From positions 70,408-134,407 of the forward strand of contig NZ_CAUPIY010000006.1 of NCBI RefSeq assembly GCF_963511525.1: a stretch of 64,000 nucleotides of DNA, written 5' to 3'. Made by a program: the position numbers and the translations under genes. The number at the start of each line of letters is the position of its first letter. Position 1 is the stretch's first letter. The notes under the pieces are model-generated. The model saw nothing but the letters and a program-made list of their open reading frames with translations, was not told the DNA's origin and did not search any database. This stretch comes from Mobiluncus sp963511525. GTDB lineage: Bacteria > Actinomycetota > Actinomycetes > Actinomycetales > Actinomycetaceae. This document shows positions 26,855-35,876 of the stretch, piece after piece.

Positions 26855-26903
26855 GGAAATCTACCTGGTTAGCTAACGCCAAAATAAGGAGCTGCAAAAT
26901 GCT

Positions 26904-26940
26904 TATAAATGCCTACTAGCTGCATTGATAGGCTTATTTA
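26904..26940. terminator. Possible bidirectional terminator between hrpA and the wall protein gene
   Basis: TAAATGCCTA and TAGGCTTATTTA form an imperfect stem with AT-rich flanks between convergent genes. It is weak. Confidence 0.4.
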
Positions 26941-26946
26941 GCGACG

Positions 26947-27861
26947 CTAATCCCCAAACCAAGCCTTGAAAATACCGTAAAAATTTGCGTTTCCATAGCT
27001 GGAGCATTCGCCGGGCGTCCCACTCAGCAAAGCGGGATCTGGCTGATAAGGCGTGTAGTTGTAAAGCGCCGTGGTCGCCTGATTAGCCAAAACCACCGGA
27101 GCCGAGCCGCAGCTGGCCTGAGGCGAGTAAGGGATATTGTTGGCTATCCCGGTGTGGAAAGGGAACTGCGCTGGGCTCTGCCGATAGCGCTGAAACTGAG
27201 CCGCAGCGTAGTAAACCTGGGTTCCAAAACCGAAATATTGGGGGTCACAATCTGCCCCATCGGGGCAGGCAAATCCCGTTGCGACCTGGTAGCGGCGCGG
27301 GGACAAACTATAGTCAGAGGCCGTGAGCAAGCCCTGTTCCTTTTGCAGCAGCACCAGCAGCACCTGGGGATTGATTTTGCATGACTGGGCGGTTTTATAG
27401 ATGATTGTTCCCGCTGATTCCCCCGGCGCACCTTGATAGCCCTCGCAGCGGGGTGAAGCAGGAACATCAATGGTGTCCTCGGTGTAGTCAGCCAGACAGG
27501 GGGTGGAGAGGCTCACACACCCCGCGTTCTTGTCGCGAATAAAGTTCTCTATGTCCGCTTGGGTCATGGATTGATAATCATAGAAAACCGCGTCGGAAAT
27601 AATGTTTCCGGGGTCAAATCCAGACAGGTCAAGGGCAGGAGCCTTCGGTCGGATTGCCGTTGGTACAGCCGGTTCCTCAGTACTGGCAAAAAAATGAATC
27701 CCCGCCGCAGCCAAAGCCCCGCCCAAACCGAGCGCGACCAAGGCTATCCCCAAGATCACCAGAAGAACACGAACCGCACCACCCTTGCGCCGCCCTCCCC
27801 TGGGTGTGCTCGCGGGCGGGTAACCCCTCGGGGAGAGACTTGGGGGCAATCTTGTGGACAC
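26947..27861 (-). CDS. Exported wall-associated protein, lytic transglycosylase-like, without CWB2 repeats
   Basis: 304 residues with one N-terminal transmembrane segment (about 29-55) after a basic Pro-rich start, so it is probably anchored. The rest (FDPGNIISDAVFYD..., INPQVLLVLLQKEQGLLTA, ...GNANFYGIFKAWFG) aligns end to end with residues 60-310 of the CWB2 protein encoded 1.7 kb away. Six or more cysteines suggest disulfides outside the cell. The KxxQxCxINPQVLLVxLQKEQ helix looks like the glutamate-bearing helix of lysozyme-like lytic enzymes, but activity is inferred. The start is GTG with a G-rich, poor ribosome site. Confidence 0.75.
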   Translation of the reverse strand: MSTRLPPSLSPRGYPPASTPRGGRRKGGAVRVLLVILGIALVALGLGGALAAAGIHFFASTEEPAVPTAIRPKAPALDLSGFDPGNIISDAVFYDYQSMTQADIENFIRDKNAGCVSLSTPCLADYTEDTIDVPASPRCEGYQGAPGESAGTIIYKTAQSCKINPQVLLVLLQKEQGLLTASDYSLSPRRYQVATGFACPDGADCDPQYFGFGTQVYYAAAQFQRYRQSPAQFPFHTGIANNIPYSPQASCGSAPVVLANQATTALYNYTPYQPDPALLSGTPGECSSYGNANFYGIFKAWFGD

Positions 27862-27954
27862 CCCACCATCGTAACCTACCTCCCGCGAGAGACGCTGGGG
27901 CTGTTAGACTGGGGACAGCGAACCCATTTCAATCACGGCGAACCGAGGATAATC

Positions 27955-28623
27955 ATGGTCCAAACTTTCTCAGGCACCCTTGATGAACTGCTCAGCGATT
28001 TGGCTACGGAACTAAAGGAAATGGCTGATGACGGACACGTCCTGCGGGTGGTTGGATTTACCGGAGCTCCAGGAGTGGGTAAATCCGAGGCGGTAACTAG
28101 GCTGATGAAGCTGCTGGACGGATCGGTTTGGGGTGCGCAGCCGCTGCTAGCCGGCATTATTCCGATGGATGGTTTCCACAAGTCAAACGAAGTCCTCCAA
28201 GCCGAGGGTCTCAGCGACTATAAAGGACGTCCGGACACTTTCGACGTGGTGGGCTACCTGATGGCTTTGGATCGGGCCCACGATGCCAAAACGGTGGTGT
28301 ACGCTCCCGGATACGACCGTCAGCTTGGTCAAGCGATCGCGGCACGTTACAAGGTCGAACGAGAAGGCGTGGTACTTACGGAAGGCAACTACTTGGCGCT
28401 GCAAGACGGGGCGTGGGCCCTGGTTCGCGAGGCAATCGACCTGTTGATTTATCTGGAAGCGCCGCCGGAGGCAACGCAGGCTCGCCTAGTCGCTCGCCAC
28501 ACGCATCACGGCAGAACCCCGGAACAGGCGCTCGCTTGGGTGCAGCGGGTTGACGAACCGAACCGGCTGCTGGTCCAGAGTTCTCAAGCGCGGGCAGACC
28601 GCATTTGGAACCTGCCTGCGTGA
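27955..28623 (+). CDS. P-loop nucleoside/sugar kinase (uridine/pantothenate kinase-like)
   Basis: 222 residues. The Walker A motif is GFTGAPGVGKS near residues 34-44, followed by GIIPMDGFHKSN and YAPGYDRQ...VLTEGNYLAL. That is the pattern of the PRK/uridine kinase-like group often annotated as nucleoside/nucleotide kinase or fructose kinase FrcK-like. The open frame runs nearly 400 bases further upstream, but GAGGA before the ATG at 27955 and the family length fix the start here. It phosphorylates a small substrate that cannot be named. It lies between the two related wall protein genes on the other strand, with its 3' end facing the CWB2 gene. Confidence 0.8.
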   Translation: MVQTFSGTLDELLSDLATELKEMADDGHVLRVVGFTGAPGVGKSEAVTRLMKLLDGSVWGAQPLLAGIIPMDGFHKSNEVLQAEGLSDYKGRPDTFDVVGYLMALDRAHDAKTVVYAPGYDRQLGQAIAARYKVEREGVVLTEGNYLALQDGAWALVREAIDLLIYLEAPPEATQARLVARHTHHGRTPEQALAWVQRVDEPNRLLVQSSQARADRIWNLPA

Positions 28624-28638
28624 GTGAACCAGGTTAAC
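28624..28638 (-). repeat. Dispersed 15-bp motif, inverted copy in kinase/CWB2 convergent gap
   Basis: Reads GTTAACCTGGTTCAC on the minus strand, an exact match starting right after the kinase stop codon. Confidence 0.6.
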
Positions 28639-28655
28639 CGACGCAAGCTAATCTT

Positions 28656-30545
28656 CTATAGCAAACCAGATCCGGCACTAACTACTACTGCTTTAACCGT
28701 ATCGGGATGCACTGCTCCTAAACCGCCGAGAGCAATAATCGTGTTGGGGTGCAGGACACTCAGATAGTTCGCCACCGGAGCGGGGGCTTGGTTAGTGCGG
28801 GAAGGTACCAACAAAACTGGCCCGTCTCGCAAAGCTCCTGCCACCAAAGCGTCCGCAAAGTTATCACCGCGAGCGATATAAGCGACACCATCGCCCAAGT
28901 CCGACTGAGATGGAAAAACGTAGGCAGCGATAGCCGCTGCGGTACCGTAACGATCTGCCCCAGCCAGTCGGGAGACGTTAGCTCCTGATTGAGCCGCGAT
29001 CGTAGTCAGGGCTTGCTCCGGGAGGACACCGGGTCCACCCAAGCCAACCACCTCGGAAACGTGCAGGTCAGAAACTTCAGAAGCGACGTACTTCCACGTC
29101 TCGGGGCTGCGCGGGTTGACTATCAAAACCGGGCCATCGCTCAGCGTTCCGCCAACAACCGCATCGGGAGAACCTGCACCGTTTGCGCCCACGCCATCGG
29201 CAATATAAATCCGCTTGGCACCCTGTGGAAACGCATGGTGTGAAATCGCGATAGCTGTGGCATATCGATCAGGACCGGAAATCCGCGAAGTTTGACGTCC
29301 TTGTGCCGCGTTGGCCAGAACTGCATCTGGAATTGCTCCCGGCCCGCCTAGAGCCACTACTGTGGTGGCATGCAGCCGGTTGATTTCCTGAGTAACTGCA
29401 GAGGGAAGGGGACCATTGATGGGAACCAGCAACACCGGTCCGTCAGGCAGAATTCCGCCCGCTAAGGCATCAATGGGCATATCTGAACGAGCTATATAAA
29501 CCCGTTGCGAACCACCGGGAAAGGCTCGAGCGGAGATTCCCGCCGCGGTCTCAATTCGACTAGCACCCGAAATCCGTAGCGACGATATCGCACTAGCCGA
29601 ACCGGCGGAACCAAACCAGGACGTAAAGAAGCGATAAAAGTTGCGGTTTCCGTAACTGGAACACTTGTCTCCCAGGCCACCCCCGGCGGCTAGGGCCGCG
29701 GCATTCGGAGTGTAAGGGGTGTAGTTGTACAGCCCCGCAGTCGCTTGGTTTTCAATGAAAACCGGAGCAGTTCCGCACTTGTAGGAGCCATCCTGATTCC
29801 GAGAGGGATGATACAGCAGGTCATTGACTCGCCCGGCACGATGACGGAATTTGCTCGGATGCTTTTGGTAGTAGTGGAAACGGTGTGCGGCTTGATAAAC
29901 CTGGTTAAAGAACCCATAGTACTGGGTGTCGCACGGGGCTGTGTCCGGGCAGCCGTACCCCATAGCTTTCTGGTATCGCGACAGTTTCAAAGCTTTACCC
30001 GAAGCGGTAATCAGGCTCTGTTCCTTTTGTAGAGTCACCAGTAATACCTGGGGGTTAATCTGGCAAGCCTGGCTGACTTTCCAGATGATTTGCGCGGCAC
30101 TTTCGCCTTCAGCTCCATGATAGGCACCAGGGCAATAGGCGTCAGCCGGACGATCCGGGGTGTCCAAAACATAGTCTTTTAGGCAAGGAATGGTGATTTC
30201 TTGCGTAGTGGGCTGGGCACCTGGCTGATTTTGGGGAGCCAGTATGGTAATCGTGTCAACTCCCGGCTGGCAAGCACGTCCTTTCGCGTTCAAGAACTGC
30301 TGGATTGCGTTGGCATCCATAGTGTTGGGGTTGTAAAAAACTTCATCGGAAATAATCATTCCGGGGTTGAACCCTACAACCGCAGAGGTGAACTCGGATT
30401 GGATCGAGGGGGTGGAATCTGAGTCTTGACCGTAGGCCGGACTCAGGCCCGAACTGGTGAGAACCAACCCTGTTAGCGCAAAAACAGCCAGGCAGGTACC
30501 CCCCAAAAGACGAAAAAGGCGTCGTCCGCCGTGAAGCTTATCCAC
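28656..30545 (-). CDS. Secreted protein with lytic-like domain and three CWB2 cell-wall-binding repeats
   Basis: 629 residues. A signal peptide occupies about 1-40 (LLGGTCLAVFALTGLVLTSSG...AYG). Residues 60-310 are the same cysteine-rich domain as the anchored protein at 26947, with INPQVLLVTLQKEQSLITA. Residues 320-629 hold three tandem CWB2 repeats, each beginning RI/LxGxxRxxTA and ending in VxALGGxGxxP. CWB2 repeats bind wall polymers, so this protein is held non-covalently at the surface and probably acts on peptidoglycan or as an adhesin. The GTG start has GGAGG at 5 bases. The pair of related genes, one membrane-anchored and one wall-bound, looks like a local duplication. Confidence 0.88.
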   Translation of the reverse strand: MDKLHGGRRLFRLLGGTCLAVFALTGLVLTSSGLSPAYGQDSDSTPSIQSEFTSAVVGFNPGMIISDEVFYNPNTMDANAIQQFLNAKGRACQPGVDTITILAPQNQPGAQPTTQEITIPCLKDYVLDTPDRPADAYCPGAYHGAEGESAAQIIWKVSQACQINPQVLLVTLQKEQSLITASGKALKLSRYQKAMGYGCPDTAPCDTQYYGFFNQVYQAAHRFHYYQKHPSKFRHRAGRVNDLLYHPSRNQDGSYKCGTAPVFIENQATAGLYNYTPYTPNAAALAAGGGLGDKCSSYGNRNFYRFFTSWFGSAGSASAISSLRISGASRIETAAGISARAFPGGSQRVYIARSDMPIDALAGGILPDGPVLLVPINGPLPSAVTQEINRLHATTVVALGGPGAIPDAVLANAAQGRQTSRISGPDRYATAIAISHHAFPQGAKRIYIADGVGANGAGSPDAVVGGTLSDGPVLIVNPRSPETWKYVASEVSDLHVSEVVGLGGPGVLPEQALTTIAAQSGANVSRLAGADRYGTAAAIAAYVFPSQSDLGDGVAYIARGDNFADALVAGALRDGPVLLVPSRTNQAPAPVANYLSVLHPNTIIALGGLGAVHPDTVKAVVVSAGSGLL

Positions 30546-30613
30546 TTCTGCCTCCCCATGGAATCGAAAAATTAAATCCGCAACCTTCAGGATATCGCCT
30601 GACGTGAAAAAAC

Positions 30614-31363
30614 TCAGGAAAAGCTCTTGGATTTCACCATTTGGTCAGCCAATTCCATGACGTGATTCCAGGTGCCACGCAATTGACGCTGCGCCGCAGC
30701 GGAGGGCCAGATGCGTCCGGCCCGGCGTTCGCGAGCCACCCATTGGCAGTAATAAGCCACGGTGGTAGCTTTACCGATTTCGTTGCAGTGCATCAAAAAT
30801 TCGGCACCGGCGCGCAGGTAAATCTCATCGGTGAACTTCAGCGACCCCCGTGAACGTCCCCGTTTCGAGGTCATCAGTCCCATGTTGTGTAGCGCTTCGT
30901 TCCACGAACCGCCGCATCGTTTCGTGATGGTTTGGCAAGTCGGTGGCCAGCGCACCATGCCCTGCGAAGAATGTACCCCCCGGCTGGTGATGTCTTGGGT
31001 GCGTAACCGCTCGTAGACTGCCGCGGGGATGGTGGTTTCTCGGTGGTCATGAGCGCGTTTTTTGGCCAGCACGATACGGGGCCAGACCTCGTCAAGAGAG
31101 GGGAAGATATAGTTTTCCTTTTCCGCGCCGAGTTCTTTGTCCGCCGTTTGCTGGGTCTTAACGACCTCGCGTTCCTCGGCCAGAACCTCAGCCAGTTCGG
31201 TCTTCATCCGAGGATTAATCTTTAATTTGGTAGCCCAGTAATCAATCATGTCGGCTGGAAACTGTTTCAGCTCGCGGTCGATTTCGTCCTGATACCGCAG
31301 AGAAAGCACATACCACAGACCGGCTTCAACGGCCTCTTGGGACAAGATAATTTGGCGAGACAA
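30614..31363 (-). CDS. Hypothetical protein with HNH-associated-repeat-like motifs
   Basis: 249 residues, soluble, basic and rich in Trp and Arg. Two stretches, PTCQTITKRCGGSWNEALHNMGL (about residues 138-160) and WPSAAAQRQLRGTWNHVMELAD (about 217-238), fit the pattern P(S/T)...GSWNxAL..AGL of the homing-endonuclease/HNH-associated repeat, a small helical DNA-binding unit. No nuclease core is visible. It may be a DNA-binding regulator; that is inference. The start is TTG at 31363 with GAGGT at 6 bases. It stands alone between the CWB2 gene and nrdF. Confidence 0.6.
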   Translation of the reverse strand: MSRQIILSQEAVEAGLWYVLSLRYQDEIDRELKQFPADMIDYWATKLKINPRMKTELAEVLAEEREVVKTQQTADKELGAEKENYIFPSLDEVWPRIVLAKKRAHDHRETTIPAAVYERLRTQDITSRGVHSSQGMVRWPPTCQTITKRCGGSWNEALHNMGLMTSKRGRSRGSLKFTDEIYLRAGAEFLMHCNEIGKATTVAYYCQWVARERRAGRIWPSAAAQRQLRGTWNHVMELADQMVKSKSFS

Positions 31364-31552
31364 GAATTACACCTCGATTACGTTGATATTAACCACTGCA
31401 TTCTAGCAAATCTGAACGCTAGACGCAGAATAACATTCACAAAGTAAATGCACGCCGTAACCGCAACAGTACGGAAACGGCATACTGCTAACAAGAATAC
31501 TCCCAACCATGAAAGAGCGTGGACCAACTGTTGGATTCAAGATTGAATAAAT

Positions 31553-32521
31553 CTAGAATTCCCAGTCGGCGTCCTCGGTTTCCTCGGCGGTGCCGATGGC
31601 GTAGGAGGAACCCGAACCGGAGAAGAAGTCGTGGTTTTCGTCGGCCGCGGGCGACAGAGCTGCCAAAATCGCGGGATTAACGTCGACCTGATCAGCTGTG
31701 AAAAGGGCTTCATAGCCCAGGTTCATCAAAGCCTTATTGGCGTTGTACTTGAGGAATTTCTTAACGTCCTCCGTCAAACCCAGCGGGTCGTAAAGGGTCT
31801 CGGTGTACAGCTCTTCGTTGTCGTACAAGTCCATCAGCAGGGAGAACGTGTAATCTTTCATTTCTTGGCGCCGGGACTCGGAAGACTCGCGGATGGCCAG
31901 TTGATACTTGTAGCCGATGTAGTAGCCGTGAACAGCCTCGTCGCGGATGATGAGGCGGATGAGGTCGGCAGTGTTGGTCAGCTTCGCGTGCGCCGACCAG
32001 TACATCGGAGCGTAAAAACCGCTGTAGAACAGGAAAGATTCCAGCATGGTCGAGGCGACCTTGCGCTTTTCCGCATCGTCACCGTGGTAATACTCCAGCA
32101 CGATATGGGCTTTCTTTTGGAGGTATTCGTTTTCTTCGGACCAGCGGAAAGACTCGTTGATTTCCTCGGTGGACAGCAGGGTCGAGAATACCGAGGAATA
32201 GGACTTGGCGTGAACCGATTCCATGAACGCGATGTTGGTGTAAACCGCTTCTTCGTGAGGAGTTCGGGAATCTGGAATCAGCGAAACCGCACCCACCGTA
32301 CCCTGGATGGTGTCCAGCAGGGTCAGACCGGTGAACACACGGTTCGTCATGTTCTTTTCGTCTTCGTTCAAGGTTTTCCACGAGGGAATATCGTTAGACA
32401 GCGGGATTTTTTCGGGAAGCCAGAAATTGCCGGTCAGACGATCCCACACCTCCAAATCTTTGTCATCTTCGATGTCGTTCCAGTTGATGGCTTGCACGGC
32501 TTTTGGAATCCCAATGACCAC
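31553..32521 (-). CDS. nrdF: Class Ib ribonucleotide reductase beta subunit
   Basis: 322 residues, the standard NrdF length. Dimetal-site ligands appear in MESVHAKSYSS and IIRDEAVHGYYIGYKYQ, and the tail EETEDADWEF is the usual acidic C-terminal peptide that docks on NrdE. It houses the tyrosyl radical (Mn or Fe centre) used for deoxyribonucleotide synthesis. The frame is open far upstream, but AAGGAG at 6 bases selects GTG 32521. It is separated from nrdE by an opposite-strand gene, so it needs its own promoter in the 209-base gap 32522-32730. Confidence 0.94.
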   Translation of the reverse strand: MVIGIPKAVQAINWNDIEDDKDLEVWDRLTGNFWLPEKIPLSNDIPSWKTLNEDEKNMTNRVFTGLTLLDTIQGTVGAVSLIPDSRTPHEEAVYTNIAFMESVHAKSYSSVFSTLLSTEEINESFRWSEENEYLQKKAHIVLEYYHGDDAEKRKVASTMLESFLFYSGFYAPMYWSAHAKLTNTADLIRLIIRDEAVHGYYIGYKYQLAIRESSESRRQEMKDYTFSLLMDLYDNEELYTETLYDPLGLTEDVKKFLKYNANKALMNLGYEALFTADQVDVNPAILAALSPAADENHDFFSGSGSSYAIGTAEETEDADWEF

Positions 32522-32730
32522 GAGTTTCTCCTTGAATTCAATAGTTTTTTTGGGTTTGCGCAAAGCGGGAAATATCGCGCGAAACTGACCTTCCAAGTTT
32601 ATCCTGTGGGACCCAGGTTTCAATTTGGGATACAAAAAAACCGCGGGGCGGCTAGGGTAGGAACAGAAATAAACTAACTCAACGGTGAGGATGCGCAGAC
32701 AGACCAATACGTGTTTGAAGGCAAGAAAAA

Positions 32731-33636
32731 GTGGAAGACTCGGACTTGATTCGCTTGGTAACCCAGCTGCCGGTTTCGCAGTTGGGAGACCAGTTGTTGC
32801 ACCTGCAGCCCGGATCAAAGCTGGGTTTATACCTGCTGGAGCTGTCTAACCAGCCGATTACTTCCGCGATGGTTGAGGCCGCGGAACAGGCGTTAAACCG
32901 ACCCTTAGCCTGGATTTTGTCCCAGCTAAGGGCAGGATGCGCGGGTCTGGATATGCAGGATTTCGTGGATTTGGTGCAGCATCCCGGCCCCGATTTATTG
33001 AACTTTGTGCTGCCCAGTTCAGGCCCCCTCACGGATAACTCCGACGAGGTCGGTTTGGCAGCCGGTCAGTACATTCCTTCCGTGGCTTCCTCACGCTTTG
33101 ACCGGGGCGACGATGACAATCTGGTACAAATCAAAGCCGTCCGACCCTCCTCCCCGATGGACATGGAAAATCTCCCCGACGGGTTCGCGATGTCCTTGTC
33201 GAGCTCCTTGCAAGCCTATTTCCTCATGGCGGTGAAGTCGGGACTGATTAACTTGGCCGGTTCCCAAGTCATGCTCTCGCTGATGGGTATCCGCCAGTTG
33301 CGTTCACCGCAGCCCATCTTGCCGATGGTGGCTTTCGCTTTGAGCGACAACGATGAAGATGAGTTTTTCCTGCGTCTCATTATTGGGGCGTTGGCACAGG
33401 CGTTCGCCTCCTGCGACTGGGCTGCACCGGACGACCCACAAACGGTGGCGGTGGACCTGCTGCATGAAATGGGGCAAGATGCGACCCCGGAGGCTGTGGG
33501 CGAAGCGGTGGAGGTGTTCAATAACTTCTTGTTCTCAGCAGGCTGTTTGAACTCTCGTGGTGAGGTCGACGTGCGGGCGCATACCCCGATGGTGCTGTTG
33601 CAATACCTGGTTTCCGAGGCTCTGCAACCCAAGTAA
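32731..33636 (+). CDS. Hypothetical protein inserted between nrdE and nrdF
   Basis: 301 residues, not recognised. It is acidic and mainly helical, with no signal peptide or membrane helix (LVTQLPVSQLGDQLLHLQPGS, MALSSSLQAYFLMAVKSGLI-like helices). It runs against the nrd genes on either side and so breaks what is elsewhere a contiguous nrdHIEF set. The start is GTG at 32731 with a weak AAGG upstream. Its 3' end shares a large stem-loop with nrdE. I have no functional assignment. Confidence 0.65.
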   Translation: MEDSDLIRLVTQLPVSQLGDQLLHLQPGSKLGLYLLELSNQPITSAMVEAAEQALNRPLAWILSQLRAGCAGLDMQDFVDLVQHPGPDLLNFVLPSSGPLTDNSDEVGLAAGQYIPSVASSRFDRGDDDNLVQIKAVRPSSPMDMENLPDGFAMSLSSSLQAYFLMAVKSGLINLAGSQVMLSLMGIRQLRSPQPILPMVAFALSDNDEDEFFLRLIIGALAQAFASCDWAAPDDPQTVAVDLLHEMGQDATPEAVGEAVEVFNNFLFSAGCLNSRGEVDVRAHTPMVLLQYLVSEALQPK

Positions 33637-33663
33637 GATACCCGAGTAATCGCTTTTGAGAAA

Positions 33664-33708
33664 GGAAATCCCCGGTTGACGCGGTTCACGCCTCAACCGG
33701 GGATTTCC
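33664..33708. terminator. Bidirectional stem-loop between the inserted gene and nrdE
   Basis: GGAAATCCCCGGTTGA pairs perfectly over 16 bp with TCAACCGGGGATTTCC. The loop contains the second half of a dispersed 15-bp motif. There is no T run, so termination efficiency is uncertain. Confidence 0.65.
33675..33689 (+). repeat. Dispersed 15-bp motif inside the nrdE-side stem-loop
   Basis: GTTGACGCGGTTCAC is an exact match, partly in the 5' arm and partly in the loop of the hairpin between convergent genes. Confidence 0.6.
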
Positions 33709-33731
33709 CGTATATAAGCAGTCAGAAAGAC

Positions 33732-35876
33732 TTAGAGCATACAGCTGACACAGCCTTGCACTTCGGTGCCTTCCAAGGCAGCTTGGCGCAGACGAATGTA
33801 GTACAGCGACTTGATGCCTTTGCGCCAGGCATAAATCTGTGCTTTATTCACGTCACGGGTCGTAATCGTGTCCGGGAAGAACAAGGTCAGGCTCAACCCC
33901 TGGTCCACGTGTTTCGTAGCCTCGGCATAGGTGTCGATAATCTTTTCATACCCGATTTCGTAGGCATCCTGATAGTAGTCCAGGTTGTCGTTGGTCATGT
34001 AGGGGGCTGGATAGTACACCCGGCCAATCTTGCCTTCTTTACGGATTTCAATCTTGGAAGCAATGGGGTGAATCGACGACGTCGAGTTGTTGATGTAAGA
34101 AATCGATCCGGTGGGCGGAATGGCCTGCAAGTTTTGGTTGTACATGCCGTCGCGCTTGATGTCCGCGGCTAAAGCCCGCCAATCTTCAGGGGTTGGCAGG
34201 TGAATCGAGGATTTCTCGAACAGTTCGCGAACCTTGGCGGTCTTTGGGGTCCAATCCCCGTTAATATACTTCTCAAAGTATTCCCCACTGGCGTACTGGG
34301 AACGTTCGAAACCCTCAAAGGTGACGCCGCGTTCTACTGCCAAAGCGTGAGACGCCTTCAGGGCATAGAACGCCGTGGCGTAAAAGTACATATTCGTAAA
34401 GTCCAGACCCTCGTCCGAACCGTAGAAAATTCGGTTTTTCGCCAGACAGCCGTGCAGGTTCATCGCTCCCAAACCGATGGCGTGAGACATCGAGTTGCCG
34501 CGCTGAATAGTCGGCACGCATTCCACGTTCGTCAAATCCGACACCGCCGTCAAAGCGCGAATCGCCACGTTGATAGATTTCGCAAAATCCGGGGATTCCA
34601 AGGTTTTGGCGATGTTCATGGAACCGAGGTTGCAAGAAATGTCTTTGCCGACTTTCGCATACGACAAGTCCTCATTGAGCACGGAAGGCTCGGACACCTG
34701 GAGAATCTCGGAACACAGGTTTGACATGATGATGCGCCCGTCAATCGGGTTTGCCCGGTTCACGGTGTCTTCGAAAACGATGTAGGGATAGCCGGACTCG
34801 AACTGGATTTCCGCCAAAGTTTGGAAAAACTTGCGGGCATCTATCTTTTTCTTACGAATGTCGGGGTTGTCAACCATCTCGCGGTACTTTTCCGTGACGG
34901 AAATATCGCTGAAGGGCACCCCGTAGACACGCTCGACATCGTAGGGGCTGAACAGGTACATCGGCTCCTTATTGCGTGCCAGCTCGAAAGTGATGTCGGG
35001 AACCATCACCCCTAGGGACAGGGTCTTAATCCGGATTTTCTCGTCGGCGTTTTCGCGCTTGGTGTCCAAGAAAGCCATGATGTCAGGGTGGAAAGCGTTG
35101 ATATAGACCGCCCCCGCTCCCTGGCGAGCCCCCAGTTGGTTCGCGTAAGAAAACGAATCTTCCAGCAGTTTCATCACCGGAACCACGCCGGAGGACTGGT
35201 TTTGAATCTTTTTAATCGGGGCGCCCGCCTCACGCAGATTCGTTAGCAGCAAAGCGACACCGCCCCCGCGCTTGGATAGCTGCAGGGCTGAGTTTATCCC
35301 CCGGGCGATGGACTCCATATTGTCCTCCAAGCGCACCAGGAAGCACGAAACCATCTCTCCGCGGGCTTTCTTTCCCGCGTTGAGGAAGGTGGGGGTGGCG
35401 GGCTGGTAGCGTCCCGAAATGATTTCTTCCATGATGTCCACGGCCAGCTGTTCATCCCCGCGTGCCAGGTACAGCGCCACCATGCACACGCGATCCTCAA
35501 AACGCTCCAGGTAACGCTTGCCGTCGAACGTCTTGAGCGTGTATGAAGTGTAGTACTTGAACGCTCCCAGGAAAGTCGGGAACCGGAACTTGTGACTGTA
35601 GGCCTTTTCATACAGCGACTTGATGAACTCAAAGCTGTACTGTTCGAGGGTTTCCTCCTCGTAGTAGCCTTCCTCGACCAGGTAGTCGAGCTTTTCTTTC
35701 AGATCGTGGAAAAACACCGTGTTCTTGTTGACGTGCTGTAAGAAGTACTGGCGAGCAGCCTCCCGATCCGCGTCAAACTGGATTTTTCCGTCCTCGCCGT
35801 AGAGGTTCAGTTTCGCGTTTAACGAGTGGTAATCGTGTTTAGCGTCGAGGAATTCGTCTTCTAGTGTGTCAGTCAT
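33732..35876 (-). CDS. nrdE: Class Ib ribonucleotide reductase alpha subunit
   Basis: 714 residues, typical NrdE. It reduces ribonucleoside diphosphates with electrons from NrdH. Active-site cysteines are in MVSCFLVRLED and MSNLCSEILQ, the substrate loop in PPTGSISYINNSTSSIHP, and the C-terminal redox pair in VQGCVSCML. The short N-terminus has no ATP cone, as expected for class Ib. The frame is open 19 codons upstream, but the ATG at 35876 overlaps the nrdI stop by 4 bases (ATGA), so translation is coupled. Confidence 0.96.
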   Translation of the reverse strand: MTDTLEDEFLDAKHDYHSLNAKLNLYGEDGKIQFDADREAARQYFLQHVNKNTVFFHDLKEKLDYLVEEGYYEEETLEQYSFEFIKSLYEKAYSHKFRFPTFLGAFKYYTSYTLKTFDGKRYLERFEDRVCMVALYLARGDEQLAVDIMEEIISGRYQPATPTFLNAGKKARGEMVSCFLVRLEDNMESIARGINSALQLSKRGGGVALLLTNLREAGAPIKKIQNQSSGVVPVMKLLEDSFSYANQLGARQGAGAVYINAFHPDIMAFLDTKRENADEKIRIKTLSLGVMVPDITFELARNKEPMYLFSPYDVERVYGVPFSDISVTEKYREMVDNPDIRKKKIDARKFFQTLAEIQFESGYPYIVFEDTVNRANPIDGRIIMSNLCSEILQVSEPSVLNEDLSYAKVGKDISCNLGSMNIAKTLESPDFAKSINVAIRALTAVSDLTNVECVPTIQRGNSMSHAIGLGAMNLHGCLAKNRIFYGSDEGLDFTNMYFYATAFYALKASHALAVERGVTFEGFERSQYASGEYFEKYINGDWTPKTAKVRELFEKSSIHLPTPEDWRALAADIKRDGMYNQNLQAIPPTGSISYINNSTSSIHPIASKIEIRKEGKIGRVYYPAPYMTNDNLDYYQDAYEIGYEKIIDTYAEATKHVDQGLSLTLFFPDTITTRDVNKAQIYAWRKGIKSLYYIRLRQAALEGTEVQGCVSCML

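Noticed and set aside
26861..26875. Further copy of the dispersed motif in the hrpA 3' gap (ATCTACCTGGTTAGC)
   Set aside because: Two mismatches; suggestive because it is in a convergent gap, but not counted.
31631..32677. Long open frame opposite nrdF
   Set aside because: It is antisense to a clear NrdF with no ribosome site or family match.
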